Source: Kiloniellaceae bacterium (lineage in GTDB: Bacteria; Pseudomonadota; Alphaproteobacteria; Kiloniellales; J153). From it: a stretch of 38,940 nt of DNA. The position numbers and the translations under genes are program-made. This document shows positions 9,739-17,350 of the stretch, piece after piece. The stretch covers positions 1 to 38,940 of the forward strand of contig JAJFGO010000011.1 in assembly GCA_021776095.1 (NCBI GenBank). Direction: 5' to 3'. The stretch's first letter is position 1, and the number at the start of each line of letters is the position of its first letter. The notes below the pieces were generated by a model that worked only from the letters and a program-made list of their open reading frames with translations, had not been told where the DNA came from and ran no database searches.

Positions 9739-10710
9739 TCATTCCGCCGCCACCGCGGGTGCAGCGGCGCGGGTCTTGGCCAGTTCATCGCCCAGGAATT
9801 GGGCGACGGCCGCCATGCCGGTCAAGGCGACGCCAGCCTCGGCCTCGGCCCGGGCATTGTAGTTGGTGTTGGTGTTCACGTCGTAGGTGTAGACCTCGCC
9901 GGCCACGGTCGAGATGAATTCGATCCCGGCGATCTCGATCCCGTTGTCGCGCAGGAAACGGCCATAGCTGTCGAGGATCGGATGGCGAAAATCGGGCAGC
10001 ACGGTGAACTTGTTCGAATTTGGCGCCTCTGCCGGGCAGAGCTCATCCCCGATCGCGCAGACATCCGCCGGGCACAACTCGAAGCCATCGCTGGTATCGA
10101 CCCTGACGGCGTAGAGGAACTGGCCGCCGACGAACTCGCAGCGGGTGATGAAGGGCTGTGGCGCGCGCAGGTACTCTTGAACCAGCCACAGACCGTCGAT
10201 CGGGGCCTCTTCCACCGCTTGCGGGCCGTCCAGGTACCCGGCAATCGCCTCGACGCTCTGATACAGCCGCACGCCTTGTCCCTTGCCGCCCCGGTTCGGT
10301 TTCAAGATATAGGGCCCGGGGCCAAAGTCCTTTGCAGCGGCGAGCACATTGTCGCGGCCAATCGCGGCTACAGTCCGGGGCACCGGGACGCCGGCCCGGC
10401 TCAAAGCGGCGTACTGGGCCAGCTTGCTGACCTCGAGATAGAGCGCCCGGCTGGAGTTCACGACCCGGCGGCCGTGCGCCTCGAGCCAGTTGAGCACGCC
10501 CTGTGTCAGCTCGGGCGCGTAGCGGTGCCCGCGCGTGTGGGAGGACGCACTCATCCGGTTGTAGAACACGCCCTCGGGCGGCGCGCGGTCGAAAGGCACG
10601 GTGCCCTGGTCCAAGAACCACTCTTCGTGCGGCAGGCCAAGACGGGCGAAGGCCGCGCGGAGCGGCTCGACCCAAGCGGCGTTTTCGTGCAGAACGTAGA
10701 TCTGGTCCAT
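9739..10710 (-). CDS. RimK-like ATP-grasp ligase of unknown substrate
   Basis: A 323-residue ATP-grasp enzyme, expected to form an acyl-phosphate and join it to an amine. An N-terminal Rossmann-like domain (residues 1-95) contains FYNRMSASSHTRG. The ATP-grasp core starts at EVSKLAQYAAL, with the nucleotide lysine in YILKPNRGGKGQG (about residue 155). The metal-binding end is GIEFI...YTYDVNTNTNYN near residue 295. This resembles alpha-L-glutamate ligase (RimK) relatives but has no adjacent carrier peptide or recognisable partner. The upstream 80 bp are AT-rich and probably hold its promoter; the ATG has only a weak ribosome site. It may peptidylate an amino acid or a protein tail; the sequence does not say which. 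Confidence 0.85.
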   Translation of the reverse strand: MDQIYVLHENAAWVEPLRAAFARLGLPHEEWFLDQGTVPFDRAPPEGVFYNRMSASSHTRGHRYAPELTQGVLNWLEAHGRRVVNSSRALYLEVSKLAQYAALSRAGVPVPRTVAAIGRDNVLAAAKDFGPGPYILKPNRGGKGQGVRLYQSVEAIAGYLDGPQAVEEAPIDGLWLVQEYLRAPQPFITRCEFVGGQFLYAVRVDTSDGFELCPADVCAIGDELCPAEAPNSNKFTVLPDFRHPILDSYGRFLRDNGIEIAGIEFISTVAGEVYTYDVNTNTNYNARAEAEAGVALTGMAAVAQFLGDELAKTRAAAPAVAAE

Positions 10711-10905
10711 TTATTTACACCAATTATCAGTGTTAATTGAAGATTATCCGATGCCTAGATGTTAAATTAAGGAATTCCAGCGTAATTTGCAAGAGAATGG
10801 GATGGCGGGGTAGGTCATGTTGCATGCGTTCGGCCAAGCCGAAGGATCGGTATGACACCGCGCCACCGCGCCGCCACGGCAAGACGCAGATTCTGGTGAG
10901 CTGAC

Positions 10906-11712
10906 ATGCATATCATCGGCACCGCCCTTGGCGCCTATCTGCTTCTGACCGGGGCTGTCTTCGTGATGCAGAGGGCGCTGCTCTACCCCGGTGCCAAGGA
11001 TATGCCGGATATCGCCCTCCACGCGGGGCAAGGCATTGCCGAGGTCACGACCCAAACAGCCGACGGCCTGGCACTGACCCATTGGTATCTGCCGCCTAAC
11101 GATCCCGAAGGCCCGGTCGTCGTGGTGTTTCACGGCAATGCGGGTCATTTGGGCGATCGGGTGCCAAAGCTGCGCGCTTTGATCGACGCGGGCTTCGGTC
11201 TGCTGTTCGCCGGGTACCGGGGCTACAGTGGCAATCCGGGCAGCCCGACCGAGGACGACCTAACCGCCGATTCCCACGGCGTCTTGGACTGGCTGGCCGG
11301 GCAGGGGGTCGAGCCGGCTCGGACCGTGCTCTACGGCGAATCGCTCGGCACCGGGGTCGCGGTCAAGATGGCGGTGGAGCGGGAGGTCGCGGCGGTGGTC
11401 CTGGAATCGCCCTATACCTCGATTGCCGAACTATCGCAGACCCACTACTGGTATCTACCGGCACGCTGGCTGGTTCTGGACAAGTGGGATTCCCTGTCGC
11501 GGGTTGGCCGCTTGAGCGCGCCCTTGCTGGTTCTGCATGGCACCCGCGATGCCACGGTTCCCCTGCGCTTCGGCCAAGCCCTGTTCGAGGCCGCGGCGGG
11601 CCCCAAGGACATGGTGGTGATCGAAGGCGCCGGGCATGTCGACTTGCTCGACCACTCGTCGGTCGTGGAGACCGTCGTCGAGTTTATCCGCGCGCAGAGC
11701 CCAAAAGGCTAA
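10906..11712 (+). CDS. Membrane-anchored alpha/beta hydrolase (BEM46/ABHD13-like)
   Basis: A 268-residue serine hydrolase with one N-terminal hydrophobic helix (residues 3-20) that probably anchors it to the inner membrane. The oxyanion motif HGNAGH is near residue 75 and GYRGYSGNPG follows. The nucleophile elbow is GESLGTG near residue 147. The acid is in HGTRDATVP and the catalytic His in GAGHVDLL near the C-terminus, so the triad is complete. Proteins of this group are often annotated as hydrolases of unknown substrate. The stop overlaps the convergent betaine-homocysteine methyltransferase stop by 4 bp. It is divergent from the ATP-grasp gene across a 195-bp AT-rich spacer. Confidence 0.88.
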   Translation: MHIIGTALGAYLLLTGAVFVMQRALLYPGAKDMPDIALHAGQGIAEVTTQTADGLALTHWYLPPNDPEGPVVVVFHGNAGHLGDRVPKLRALIDAGFGLLFAGYRGYSGNPGSPTEDDLTADSHGVLDWLAGQGVEPARTVLYGESLGTGVAVKMAVEREVAAVVLESPYTSIAELSQTHYWYLPARWLVLDKWDSLSRVGRLSAPLLVLHGTRDATVPLRFGQALFEAAAGPKDMVVIEGAGHVDLLDHSSVVETVVEFIRAQSPKG

Positions 11713-12767
11713 AACTGCGGCGCCGCGCCCCTAGCACGGCCGCGCCGGCGCCGTCCGCCGCTCCCCGAATTCTCCGGCAGTTCGCCCAGCGGGCTGGCGT
11801 TTTGCGCTTGGCCGCCGGTCGAAACCTGGCCGAAGCGTGCGACGATGTCTTCGACGCTGGGCCTCGGGCCGGCCTCATGATCGTCCAAAGCCTGGCGCAT
11901 GGCGGCGATATGGGCCGGGCTGGTCCCGCAGCAACCGCCGATAATACGCGCGCCGAGGTCGACCGCCGCGCGGGCGTAGTCGGCCATGAGCTCCGGCGTG
12001 CCCTGGTACACGATGGCGCCGTCGAGCCATTCCGGCACCCCGCAGTTGCTCTTGGCGATCAGAAGGTCGTCCGGGCCGGCGGCCTCGCGCATATTGGCCA
12101 AGGCGACCAGCAGTTCCGCCGGGCCGATCCCGCAATTGCCGCCGTAACCGGCCGGTAGGGGCGAGAGCCCGCGTGCCAGGTTGGCGACCTGGGCCGGCGT
12201 GATCCCCATCATGGTGCGCCCGTTGGTGTCGAAGCTAAAGGTGCAGACCACCGGCAGCCCGGTGGTCGCGGCGCCGGCCGCGGCGGCGTTCATTTCCTCG
12301 ATCGACGAAATGGTCTCGATCCACAGCGCGTCTACACCGCCCTCGGCGAGCGCTTGCGCCTGCTCGCTGAATGCGGCGATCCCCTGGTCCATGGTCAAGG
12401 GCCCCAAGGGCTCGAAAAGGTCGCCGGTCGGGCCGATGGATCCGGCCATGACCACCGGCCGGCCGGCGGCCTCCGCGACGTCCCGCGCGAGCCGGGCGGC
12501 CGCTCGGTTGATCTCGGCGACCCGATCCTGGGCCTGGTGCAATTTCAGGCGATTACGGGTCCCGCCGAATGTATTGGTCAAAATAATGTCGGCGCCAGCC
12601 TCGACGAAGGCCCGGGCCAAATCCTTGACCTTTTCGGGGGCCTCGAGGTTCCACATCTCCGGCGCGTCGCCGGTCTGCAGGCCGGCGGCGAAGAAGTTGG
12701 TCCCCGTGGCACCGTCGGCCAAGAGGACCGAGCGCTCGTCCAGCAAGCGTCGGAGAAGATCGGACAT
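11709..12767 (-). CDS. bmt: Betaine-homocysteine S-methyltransferase
   Basis: A 352-residue zinc methyltransferase of the homocysteine S-methyltransferase (Pfam S-methyl_trans) family. It resembles the rhizobial glycine betaine-homocysteine enzyme, which makes methionine and dimethylglycine. The TIM-barrel begins LLADGATGT, with TNTFGG near residue 65. The zinc ligands are Cys212 in GGNCG and Cys279/Cys280 in GGCCGTSP, all present. It lacks the cobalamin domains of MetH. An Arg/Gly-rich tail (GGRRRRGRARG) extends beyond the barrel. The ATG has GAAGGA upstream. It could feed dimethylglycine to the GcvT-like demethylase 6 kb away. The methyl donor is inferred; S-methylmethionine is the alternative. 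Confidence 0.88.
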   Translation of the reverse strand: MSDLLRRLLDERSVLLADGATGTNFFAAGLQTGDAPEMWNLEAPEKVKDLARAFVEAGADIILTNTFGGTRNRLKLHQAQDRVAEINRAAARLARDVAEAAGRPVVMAGSIGPTGDLFEPLGPLTMDQGIAAFSEQAQALAEGGVDALWIETISSIEEMNAAAAGAATTGLPVVCTFSFDTNGRTMMGITPAQVANLARGLSPLPAGYGGNCGIGPAELLVALANMREAAGPDDLLIAKSNCGVPEWLDGAIVYQGTPELMADYARAAVDLGARIIGGCCGTSPAHIAAMRQALDDHEAGPRPSVEDIVARFGQVSTGGQAQNASPLGELPENSGSGGRRRRGRARGAAPQF

Positions 12768-12985
12768 GGGCGGTTTCGGTCCTTCGGGCTCGGGGGCCTG
12801 GAAGGGCCCGCGTGCCGGCGATTGAATCGGCCAAGCGAAGGTAATCCCGCCGGGTTAACCGGGCAAGAAGATCGCGTGCGCCGTGTCCCAAAGATCGCAA
12901 CCCGGCCCCGGCCGGTCGCATTACCGGCGGGGGCGGGCTGGGGGAATTCGTTTTCTTGGGGCGGATGCCCGAAGGGGCGGGCGTT

Positions 12986-13198
12986 CTAGGCCGTATGCGG
13001 GGTCGTGTTCTTGGCCGAAGAAACGCTACGAAGCGCCCGTGCAGGGGCGGAAAAGATCTTGCGAATCAGACTGGCGGTCGCTGCGGCGCGCATGCGGTGG
13101 GCGACGGCCAAATGATGGTCGATCTCTGCCTGGGTTGGCATGCGAAAGTTAACAGGCGACTGGGCTTGATTGTGTTGGGCTTCGGTAAAATTCGACAT
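12986..13198 (-). CDS. Small RSP_7527-like protein
   Basis: A 70-residue protein whose middle (PVNFRMPTQAEIDHHLAVAHRMRA, with a basic helix continuing to SLIRKIF) resembles the small RSP_7527 proteins of Rhodobacterales. Those have no known function. The ATG at 13198 is preferred: GGAG lies 6 bases upstream. An in-frame ATG 12 bases earlier is possible and has GGGAGGG at a longer spacing. The helix is amphipathic and the tail is Ser/Ala/Arg-rich, with no signal peptide. It is monocistronic, following 218 bp of non-coding DNA after the bmt start and preceded by an AT-rich region with two palindromes. Size and charge would suit a regulator or adaptor, but no function is claimed. Confidence 0.72.
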   Translation of the reverse strand: MSNFTEAQHNQAQSPVNFRMPTQAEIDHHLAVAHRMRAAATASLIRKIFSAPARALRSVSSAKNTTPHTA

Positions 13199-13595
13199 TT
13201 TTGACTCCATGGGTACCGAGGGACCCTCCCAAGTAGTTTCTTGTAGTTTCGGCCGAATTCGATGTCGGCCGACACTCCTGATATTGGCACTTTTTGACCG
13301 AAGAGCGCATGCAATTATTGCATTGCACAATTGTGGATACGCTGGCTAGTCCTTAAGATCAGTTAGCAGAATCGTCTATTTTTATTAGTAATAATAGTGA
13401 GTTAAGGGGATAGAATCGAACAGAAAATGCCAAAGATCTCCAATATCCGTTTTTCATCTCAGCGCATTCGCTGCGATGCAGTATTTCACTCGGCGGACGC
13501 CTGGCACCCCCTGGTCCGTCGGCGCGGTTGGCGTCGCCAGCGGGCGTGCTCTGCGGTAGGCTGGCCGGCAGGGCTCAATTGAGAGGATCGGACAG
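13199..13595. other. Intergenic spacer between divergent genes, AT-rich
   Basis: This 397-bp spacer separates the small RSP_7527-like gene from the glutathione S-transferase gene. The part from about 13300 to 13440 is distinctly AT-rich for this genome and is the likely site of both promoters. No coding frame with a recognisable protein, no RNA gene and no T-tract terminator was seen in it. Apart from the two palindromes at 13310-13335, TCGGCCGA occurs twice near 13250-13270. Confidence 0.6.
13310..13335. promoter_or_regulatory. Two adjacent short palindromes, possible operator
   Basis: TGCAATTATTGCA (13310-13322, 6-bp arms around one base) and CACAATTGTG (13326-13335, perfect) lie three bases apart in the AT-rich spacer, about 110-140 bp before the small RSP_7527-like gene and 260 bp before the glutathione S-transferase gene. 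They look like a protein-binding site, but no regulator gene is next to them and the assignment is tentative. Confidence 0.35.
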
Positions 13596-14234
13596 ATGTT
13601 GACGGTTTGGGGACGCGCCACGTCCAGCAACGTGCAAAAAGTGATGTGGACCATCGGCGAATTGGGGCTAGAGCATCGCCGGATCGACGCGGGCGGCGCC
13701 TATGGCGGCCTGGACAGCCCGGACTACCTAGCCATGAACCCGAACGGCAAGATCCCGGTTATCGATGACGGCGGGACCCTGGTGTGGGAATCCAACGCCA
13801 TCGTGCGCTACCTGGCCGGGCGCTATGGCGCCGGCACGCTCGGCCCGAAAGACCCCGGGGCCAGGGCCGCGGCCGATCAATGGATGGACTGGATGCTGAC
13901 CACTTTGTATCCGGATTGGATCGCGACCTTCTTTGGCCTGGTCCGCACCGCGCCGTCCAAGCGCGACCCCCAGGCCATCGCCGCCTCCGCGGCCCGGGCG
14001 GCCAAGCACTATGGGCTGCTCGACGCCCATCTGGCCCAATCGGCCTATGTCGCCGGGGACAATCTGACCATGGCCGATATCCCGATCGGTTCCACCCTGT
14101 ACCGCTATTACAATATGGAGATCGAGCGGCCCCGCTTGGCCAACCTCGAGGCCTACTACGCCCGCTTAACGGAACGGCCCGCCTACCGGGATCACGTCAT
14201 GATCTCTTACGAGAGCCTGCGGGCCACGGATTAG
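13596..14234 (+). CDS. Glutathione S-transferase
   Basis: A 212-residue cytosolic glutathione transferase with the usual two domains. The N-terminal thioredoxin-like domain has a Ser-type start (GRATSSNVQKV; the catalytic residue is probably Ser10 or Ser11), followed by the cis-Pro NPNGKIPVIDD and the glutathione-binding ESNAIVRYLA. The all-helical C-terminal domain carries NLTMADIPIG, the N-capping box. The length is typical. AGAGGA precedes the ATG. It is monocistronic and convergent with the HU gene, with a strong inverted repeat between. It fits the glutathione-dependent theme of the window (frmA, fghA, GFA), but the substrate is not inferable. Confidence 0.93.
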   Translation: MLTVWGRATSSNVQKVMWTIGELGLEHRRIDAGGAYGGLDSPDYLAMNPNGKIPVIDDGGTLVWESNAIVRYLAGRYGAGTLGPKDPGARAAADQWMDWMLTTLYPDWIATFFGLVRTAPSKRDPQAIAASAARAAKHYGLLDAHLAQSAYVAGDNLTMADIPIGSTLYRYYNMEIERPRLANLEAYYARLTERPAYRDHVMISYESLRATD

Positions 14235-14272
14235 GGGGGGAGAGCTCGACGGCACCGGCCCATCGCACCGGA

Positions 14273-14316
14273 CCCCGGTTTGCCTCACGTTTTAGAATTT
14301 GGCGGGCAAACCGGGG
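14273..14316. terminator. Strong 12-bp hairpin between convergent genes, possible bidirectional terminator
   Basis: CCCCGGTTTGCC (14273-14284) and its exact reverse complement (14305-14316) flank a 20-base loop in the 146-bp gap between the stop codons of the glutathione S-transferase and HU genes. The position suits a shared terminator. There is no T tract on either side, so intrinsic termination is uncertain. The bases just after it (CCGGGATGAC) match one end of the palindromic repeat at 22658-22764. Confidence 0.45.
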
Positions 14317-14380
14317 GATCCGGGATGACGGCTGAATGCCTTTGGGTGCCGGAAAAGAAGGCGCCCAACCGCGCGCTGTC

Positions 14381-14668
14381 TTAGCAGCCGGCGGCGCGTT
14401 TCAGGCCCATGGACGGGCGGAAGCGCAGGGTCTTCGACGCCTTGATCTTGATGGCTTCGCCGGTTTGCGGGTTGCGGCCCATACGCGCCGCGCGCTTGCC
14501 GATGGTGAAGGATCCGAACGACCCGATGGTGACCTTGCCGTCGTTCTTCTTGGCGCGCTTCAGGCTGGTCTCGATCTCGCCCAGGACCAGATCGACGGCC
14601 CGTTTAGCCTCAGCCTTGCTCAAATCGCCCTTCGTGGCGACCTGTTCGATAAAATCAGCCTTACTCAT
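14381..14668 (-). CDS. hup: HU family DNA-binding protein
   Basis: A 95-residue histone-like nucleoid protein that bends and compacts DNA as a dimer. The N-terminal helices run MSKADFIEQVATKG...LSKAEAKRAVD. The dimer core is VTIGSFGSFTI. The DNA-contacting arm is RAARMGRNPQTGEAIKI, with the diagnostic RNPQTG and the intercalating proline. The tail is KTLRFRPSMGLKRAAG. The length is that of HU. A G-rich GGGGGACACC site lies before the ATG. It is monocistronic; the 14669-14760 region upstream is AT-rich and probably holds its promoter. HU versus IHF is decided by the RNPQTG arm and the homodimer-type sequence. Confidence 0.95.
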   Translation of the reverse strand: MSKADFIEQVATKGDLSKAEAKRAVDLVLGEIETSLKRAKKNDGKVTIGSFGSFTIGKRAARMGRNPQTGEAIKIKASKTLRFRPSMGLKRAAGC

Positions 14669-14896
14669 GATGGTGTCCCCCTATGATGTAGAATGCACAA
14701 TATGTAGTGCAAATCAGGTGCGCAACAAAAGTGCAAATCGTCCGATTCCTCAAGCCTGGCGCGAAAAAACGTGCGTTTGAGGCCGGAAAAATGGGCTTCC
14801 GGCGCCGGCAGGGCCGGGTGAAGGGGGATTCCTAGGCCGAGAACCGGTCCAGAGCCGTCCGAATCGGCGATGCCCGGCTCGAGTCGCGCCGGTTCT

Positions 14897-15004
14897 CTAG
14901 GTTCGCAGCCGCGCGTTTTGCGGGTCGTAGGGCGAGTCGTCGACCACCCGGGCGTTGTGGTTGGTGCCCAGGACCTCGATCTCGACCTCGGTGCCGATCT
15001 CAGA
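14897..15004 (-). pseudogene. C-terminal fragment of a dimethylglycine/sarcosine dehydrogenase-like protein
   Basis: Read on the minus strand, these 35 codons give SEIGTEVEIEVLG...ARVVDDSPYDPQNARLRT and a TAG stop. This is the characteristic last strand-and-tail of GcvT-domain demethylases (G-T-E-x-E-I-E-V-L-G, then PYDPxNxRxR). The rest of the gene is absent. The fragment begins immediately after the GFA stop codon and is in the same frame as GFA, so a rearrangement has joined a dehydrogenase tail to the end of GFA. It has no start codon and is not expected to be made. The intact relative at 18252-20813 ends with a similar but not identical YDPENLKPRT. Confidence 0.72.
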
Positions 15005-15397
15005 CTACTCCTCAAAGCGGCTCGTGGCGTCACGATCGCGGTCGTATCGTCTCGTGAGCGGAAACGGCGGCAACCAGGACTCGCGACGGACGATCCAGAG
15101 TTCGTAGGTTGGCCTCAGTTGGTCAGGGGCATCCAGGGACCCTAGGTTCACTTCGATTTCGTCTGCGCTGCGTGAGAAAATGGACGAGCCGCAGCGGGGA
15201 CAGAAAGACCGCCCTGCGTAGTCGCGTGTTTCGCCATCGATCGTCACCGCATCCTGAGGGAACACCGCGGAAGCGTGAAAAAGGGCCCCATGATGCTTGC
15301 GGCAGTCGAGACAGTGACAAAGGCCGACCCGGTATGGGTGTCCCGACGCCACAATTCGGACGTTGCCGCACAGGCAACCGCCGGTGAAGCGATCCAT
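15005..15397 (-). CDS. GFA-family zinc protein (glutathione-dependent formaldehyde-activating type)
   Basis: A 130-residue GFA/CENP-V-fold protein. The zinc-binding pattern is visible: GCLCGNVR near residue 8, CHCLDCRKHHG near residue 28 and FCPRCGSSIF near residue 66. The founding member (Paracoccus Gfa) was proposed to speed the addition of formaldehyde to glutathione, though most family members are untested and that role is disputed. The ATG has an AGAGGAGA site. No other formaldehyde gene is adjacent: the frmA operon is about 5.5 kb away. The stop codon is followed in frame by the dehydrogenase tail fragment. The family is sure, the enzymatic role is not. Confidence 0.88.
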   Translation of the reverse strand: MDRFTGGCLCGNVRIVASGHPYRVGLCHCLDCRKHHGALFHASAVFPQDAVTIDGETRDYAGRSFCPRCGSSIFSRSADEIEVNLGSLDAPDQLRPTYELWIVRRESWLPPFPLTRRYDRDRDATSRFEE

Positions 15398-15729
15398 GCC
15401 GCGTCTCCTCTAAATGCTGTTCCGTCGCGCGCCGTTTCCAAGCCCAACGTCCAAGACGCAGAGCCACCTCATCGCCAAGTCGGCTAGAGGCCGTTAAGCG
15501 GACACACGGGCTAGATTACCAGATAGTCCGCTCATGACCCGAAGGCGACTTTCGGGGAATAAGCCTCGTTGTCTTCAGATGTGCCAATTACCGGTGAATT
15601 CTATGCGCCCATCGAGCCGCCGTAACGAACACCCCTGGTTGGCTTTAGGGTTTCGTAGGAATAGATGGATCGGCTTCCGCTTGGCCACGGAGGAAGCAGT
15701 GGAGCCAAGGCTGCGTCCTGTGTTCGCAG
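15398..15729. other. Non-coding spacer, nothing recognised
   Basis: This 332-bp stretch lies between the GFA start and the end of the alpha/beta hydrolase fragment. Short open frames on both strands give no recognisable protein. The first 30 bases hold the GFA ribosome site and probably its promoter. A short plus-strand string ending PITGEFYAPIEPP then stop (about 15580-15625) could be the tail of another lost gene, but it is too short to assign. Confidence 0.5.
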
Positions 15730-15957
15730 TCAGCGAGGGTTAACTGCGCCCTGCTCCATCAACCAGTCCTCGGTTACTTCCAAAATTTGTCCAAATAGAG
15801 CTGTCTGGTCTTTCCCGACGCCTATGTGCTGGCCACTCAGGAGCACAATTGTCTTCGGTTCCGGCGCGAGGTCCTGCATGAGCCGCGCTGACTCTTCCGG
15901 AATTAGTCCGTCGTCCGTGCCCCCGATCAAGAGGAACCTGCCCGAAAGGTAAGGGAG
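15730..15957 (-). pseudogene. C-terminal fragment of an alpha/beta hydrolase
   Basis: The minus strand encodes LPYLSGRFLLIGGTDDGLIPEE...LLSGQHIGVGKDQ...VTEDWLMEQGAVNPR and a stop. This is the last third of an alpha/beta hydrolase: the strand before the acid (IGGTDDGLIP), the loop with the catalytic His (GQHIGVG) and the final helix. The N-terminal two thirds, including the nucleophile elbow, are missing. Upstream of about 15957 the homology stops, and the plus strand reads as a response regulator instead. The only start nearby is an internal TTG, so no functional product is expected. Confidence 0.7.
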
Positions 15958-15959
15958 GT

Positions 15960-16460
15960 GACCCTGATATTGTGGATCTCGTATCGCTTCACCTAAAGGA
16001 CCTCGACTGCGAGGTTATTGCGGCAGAAGACGGGATCGATGGCCTCGCGAAGGCACGGGCGGGATGCTACAACCTGATCATTCTCGACCTCATGCTGCCA
16101 GGGTTGGGTGGGCTGGAGCTGTGCCAGCGTCTACGCGACGAAGCCGACAACACTCCGATTCTGATGTTGACCGCCAAGACCTCCGAGGCCGATCGCGTTT
16201 TGGGGCTTGAGATTGGCGCCGACGTCTACCTGACCAAGCCATTTAGTATTGAGGAACTCGTAGCCCGCGTGAAAGCGATCTTCCGTCGCAACGAGGTCTT
16301 CGGCCAAGGACAGCTGCACAAGCAGTCTCAAATTATCGCCGGTGACCTGGTGATTGATGTGCGCAGGCGCAAAGTGACCGTCGCCAATCCGGCCGAACCG
16401 GAATACGTGCTGACCGTCTGGGGCGTAGGGTACAAGTTCAACGACCGACTGGCGGGATAG
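15960..16460 (+). pseudogene. Decayed OmpR-type response regulator (both ends and core damaged)
   Basis: The frame reads DPDIVDLVSLHLKD, then a receiver domain with the phospho-acceptor Asp in LIILDLMLPG, the Thr in MLTAK and the Lys in YLTKPFS. The first strand and the acidic pocket that should precede DPDI are missing. After the receiver comes the start of a winged-helix effector domain (GDLVIDVRRRKVTVAN), which jumps directly to its end (PEYVLTVWGVGYKF), leaving out roughly 55 residues, including the recognition helix. The deletion is in frame. The GTG at 15972 could start a 162-residue product, but it could neither be properly phosphorylated nor bind DNA. No sensor kinase is adjacent. Confidence 0.75.
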
Positions 16461-16645
16461 AGCCGAACGCGCCGGTTTTGGTTTTAGACCTCCTGCCGCA
16501 CGCATGGAAGCCTCGCGCAAATGTGAGCGCCAAACCGCCGACGCGATACTTCTGTCAGAAGATTGTGAAACTTGCGGGACATCTTACCCCTACTCTCCAT
16601 CCGATCAATCGACCGTGTTCACACAGTGAGATGGAGAGAGGCTCG

Positions 16646-17113
16646 ATGAGTAACCATATTCGAAGAATGATAGGAAACATGTTCAAGAAACTTCTCGTTG
16701 TTGCCGTTTTGGTCACCGCCGGGTTCCTGACTCAGCCGGCCAACGCCACCAACACGCTGGCCACTGCCATCGGTGGCTACGACACCGTTTCTTACTTCAC
16801 GGAGGATAAGGCCGTTCAGGGCCGCGCCAAGTTCCACCACTTCTGGAACGGTGCCGTCTGGTTCTTCTCGTCTGAAGCCAACCGTGACAAGTTCAAAGCC
16901 GACCCGACCGCTTATGCGCCGCAGTACGACGGTTACTGCGCGTGGGCCGCTTCCCAGAACTACAAGCGCCCGGGCGACCCGCAAGTTTGGCAGATCGTCG
17001 ACGGCAAGCTGTACATCAAGGTTCACGAAGGTGCCCAGAAGAAGTGGCGCGCTGACATTCCGAAGCACATCGCTTCCGGTAACGAGAACTGGGTCCGCAT
17101 CGCTCCGTACTAA
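16646..17113 (+). CDS. Exported YHS-domain protein
   Basis: A 155-residue protein with an N-terminal signal peptide (FKKLLVVAVLVTAGFLTQPANA, cut after the last Ala) and a YHS-type domain: VSYFTEDKAVQGRAKFHHFWNGAVWFFSSEANRDKF, then PTAYAPQYDGYCAWAAS. Such domains occur in periplasmic proteins that may bind copper or other metals. The ATG at 16646 is chosen because GAGAGAGG lies just before it; in-frame ATGs at 16667 and 16679 are possible. The gene is followed by a clear terminator, so it is monocistronic, and it is the only intact gene between 15.4 and 18.2 kb. Base composition is lower in GC than the neighbours. Function in the cell is unknown. Confidence 0.88.
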   Translation: MSNHIRRMIGNMFKKLLVVAVLVTAGFLTQPANATNTLATAIGGYDTVSYFTEDKAVQGRAKFHHFWNGAVWFFSSEANRDKFKADPTAYAPQYDGYCAWAASQNYKRPGDPQVWQIVDGKLYIKVHEGAQKKWRADIPKHIASGNENWVRIAPY

Positions 17114-17136
17114 GTCGAGCTGATCGAACCAATTCG

Positions 17137-17177
17137 GCAACCCCCCGGTCCAAGCGGATCGGGGGTTGCTTTTTTTT
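17137..17177 (+). terminator. Rho-independent terminator of the YHS gene
   Basis: A GC-rich stem (GCAACCCCC pairing with GGGGGTTGC) with a loop of about 12 bases is followed directly by eight T residues (17170-17177). It begins 23 bases after the YHS stop codon. This is a textbook intrinsic terminator and the best one in the window. Confidence 0.92.
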
Positions 17178-17350
17178 GCGTATGTGGCGGGCTTAGGAAC
17201 CGGCGTTGCGCGTGTGCGCCGTCAGCTCTTATTGAGACACGCGCTACTGACGGGCGATGACGAGGCCGTAGTGGCTTTCAATCATCCTCACATTTGTACC
17301 AATGTTCTGAGCCAGCATGTGTGTCCTGCCCTCCTATACCTTAGGCCGTC

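Noticed and set aside
15575-15625. Plus-strand string ending PITGEFYAPIEPP as the tail of another gene
   Set aside because: Only about 14 codons, with a stop close upstream; too short to assign to any family.
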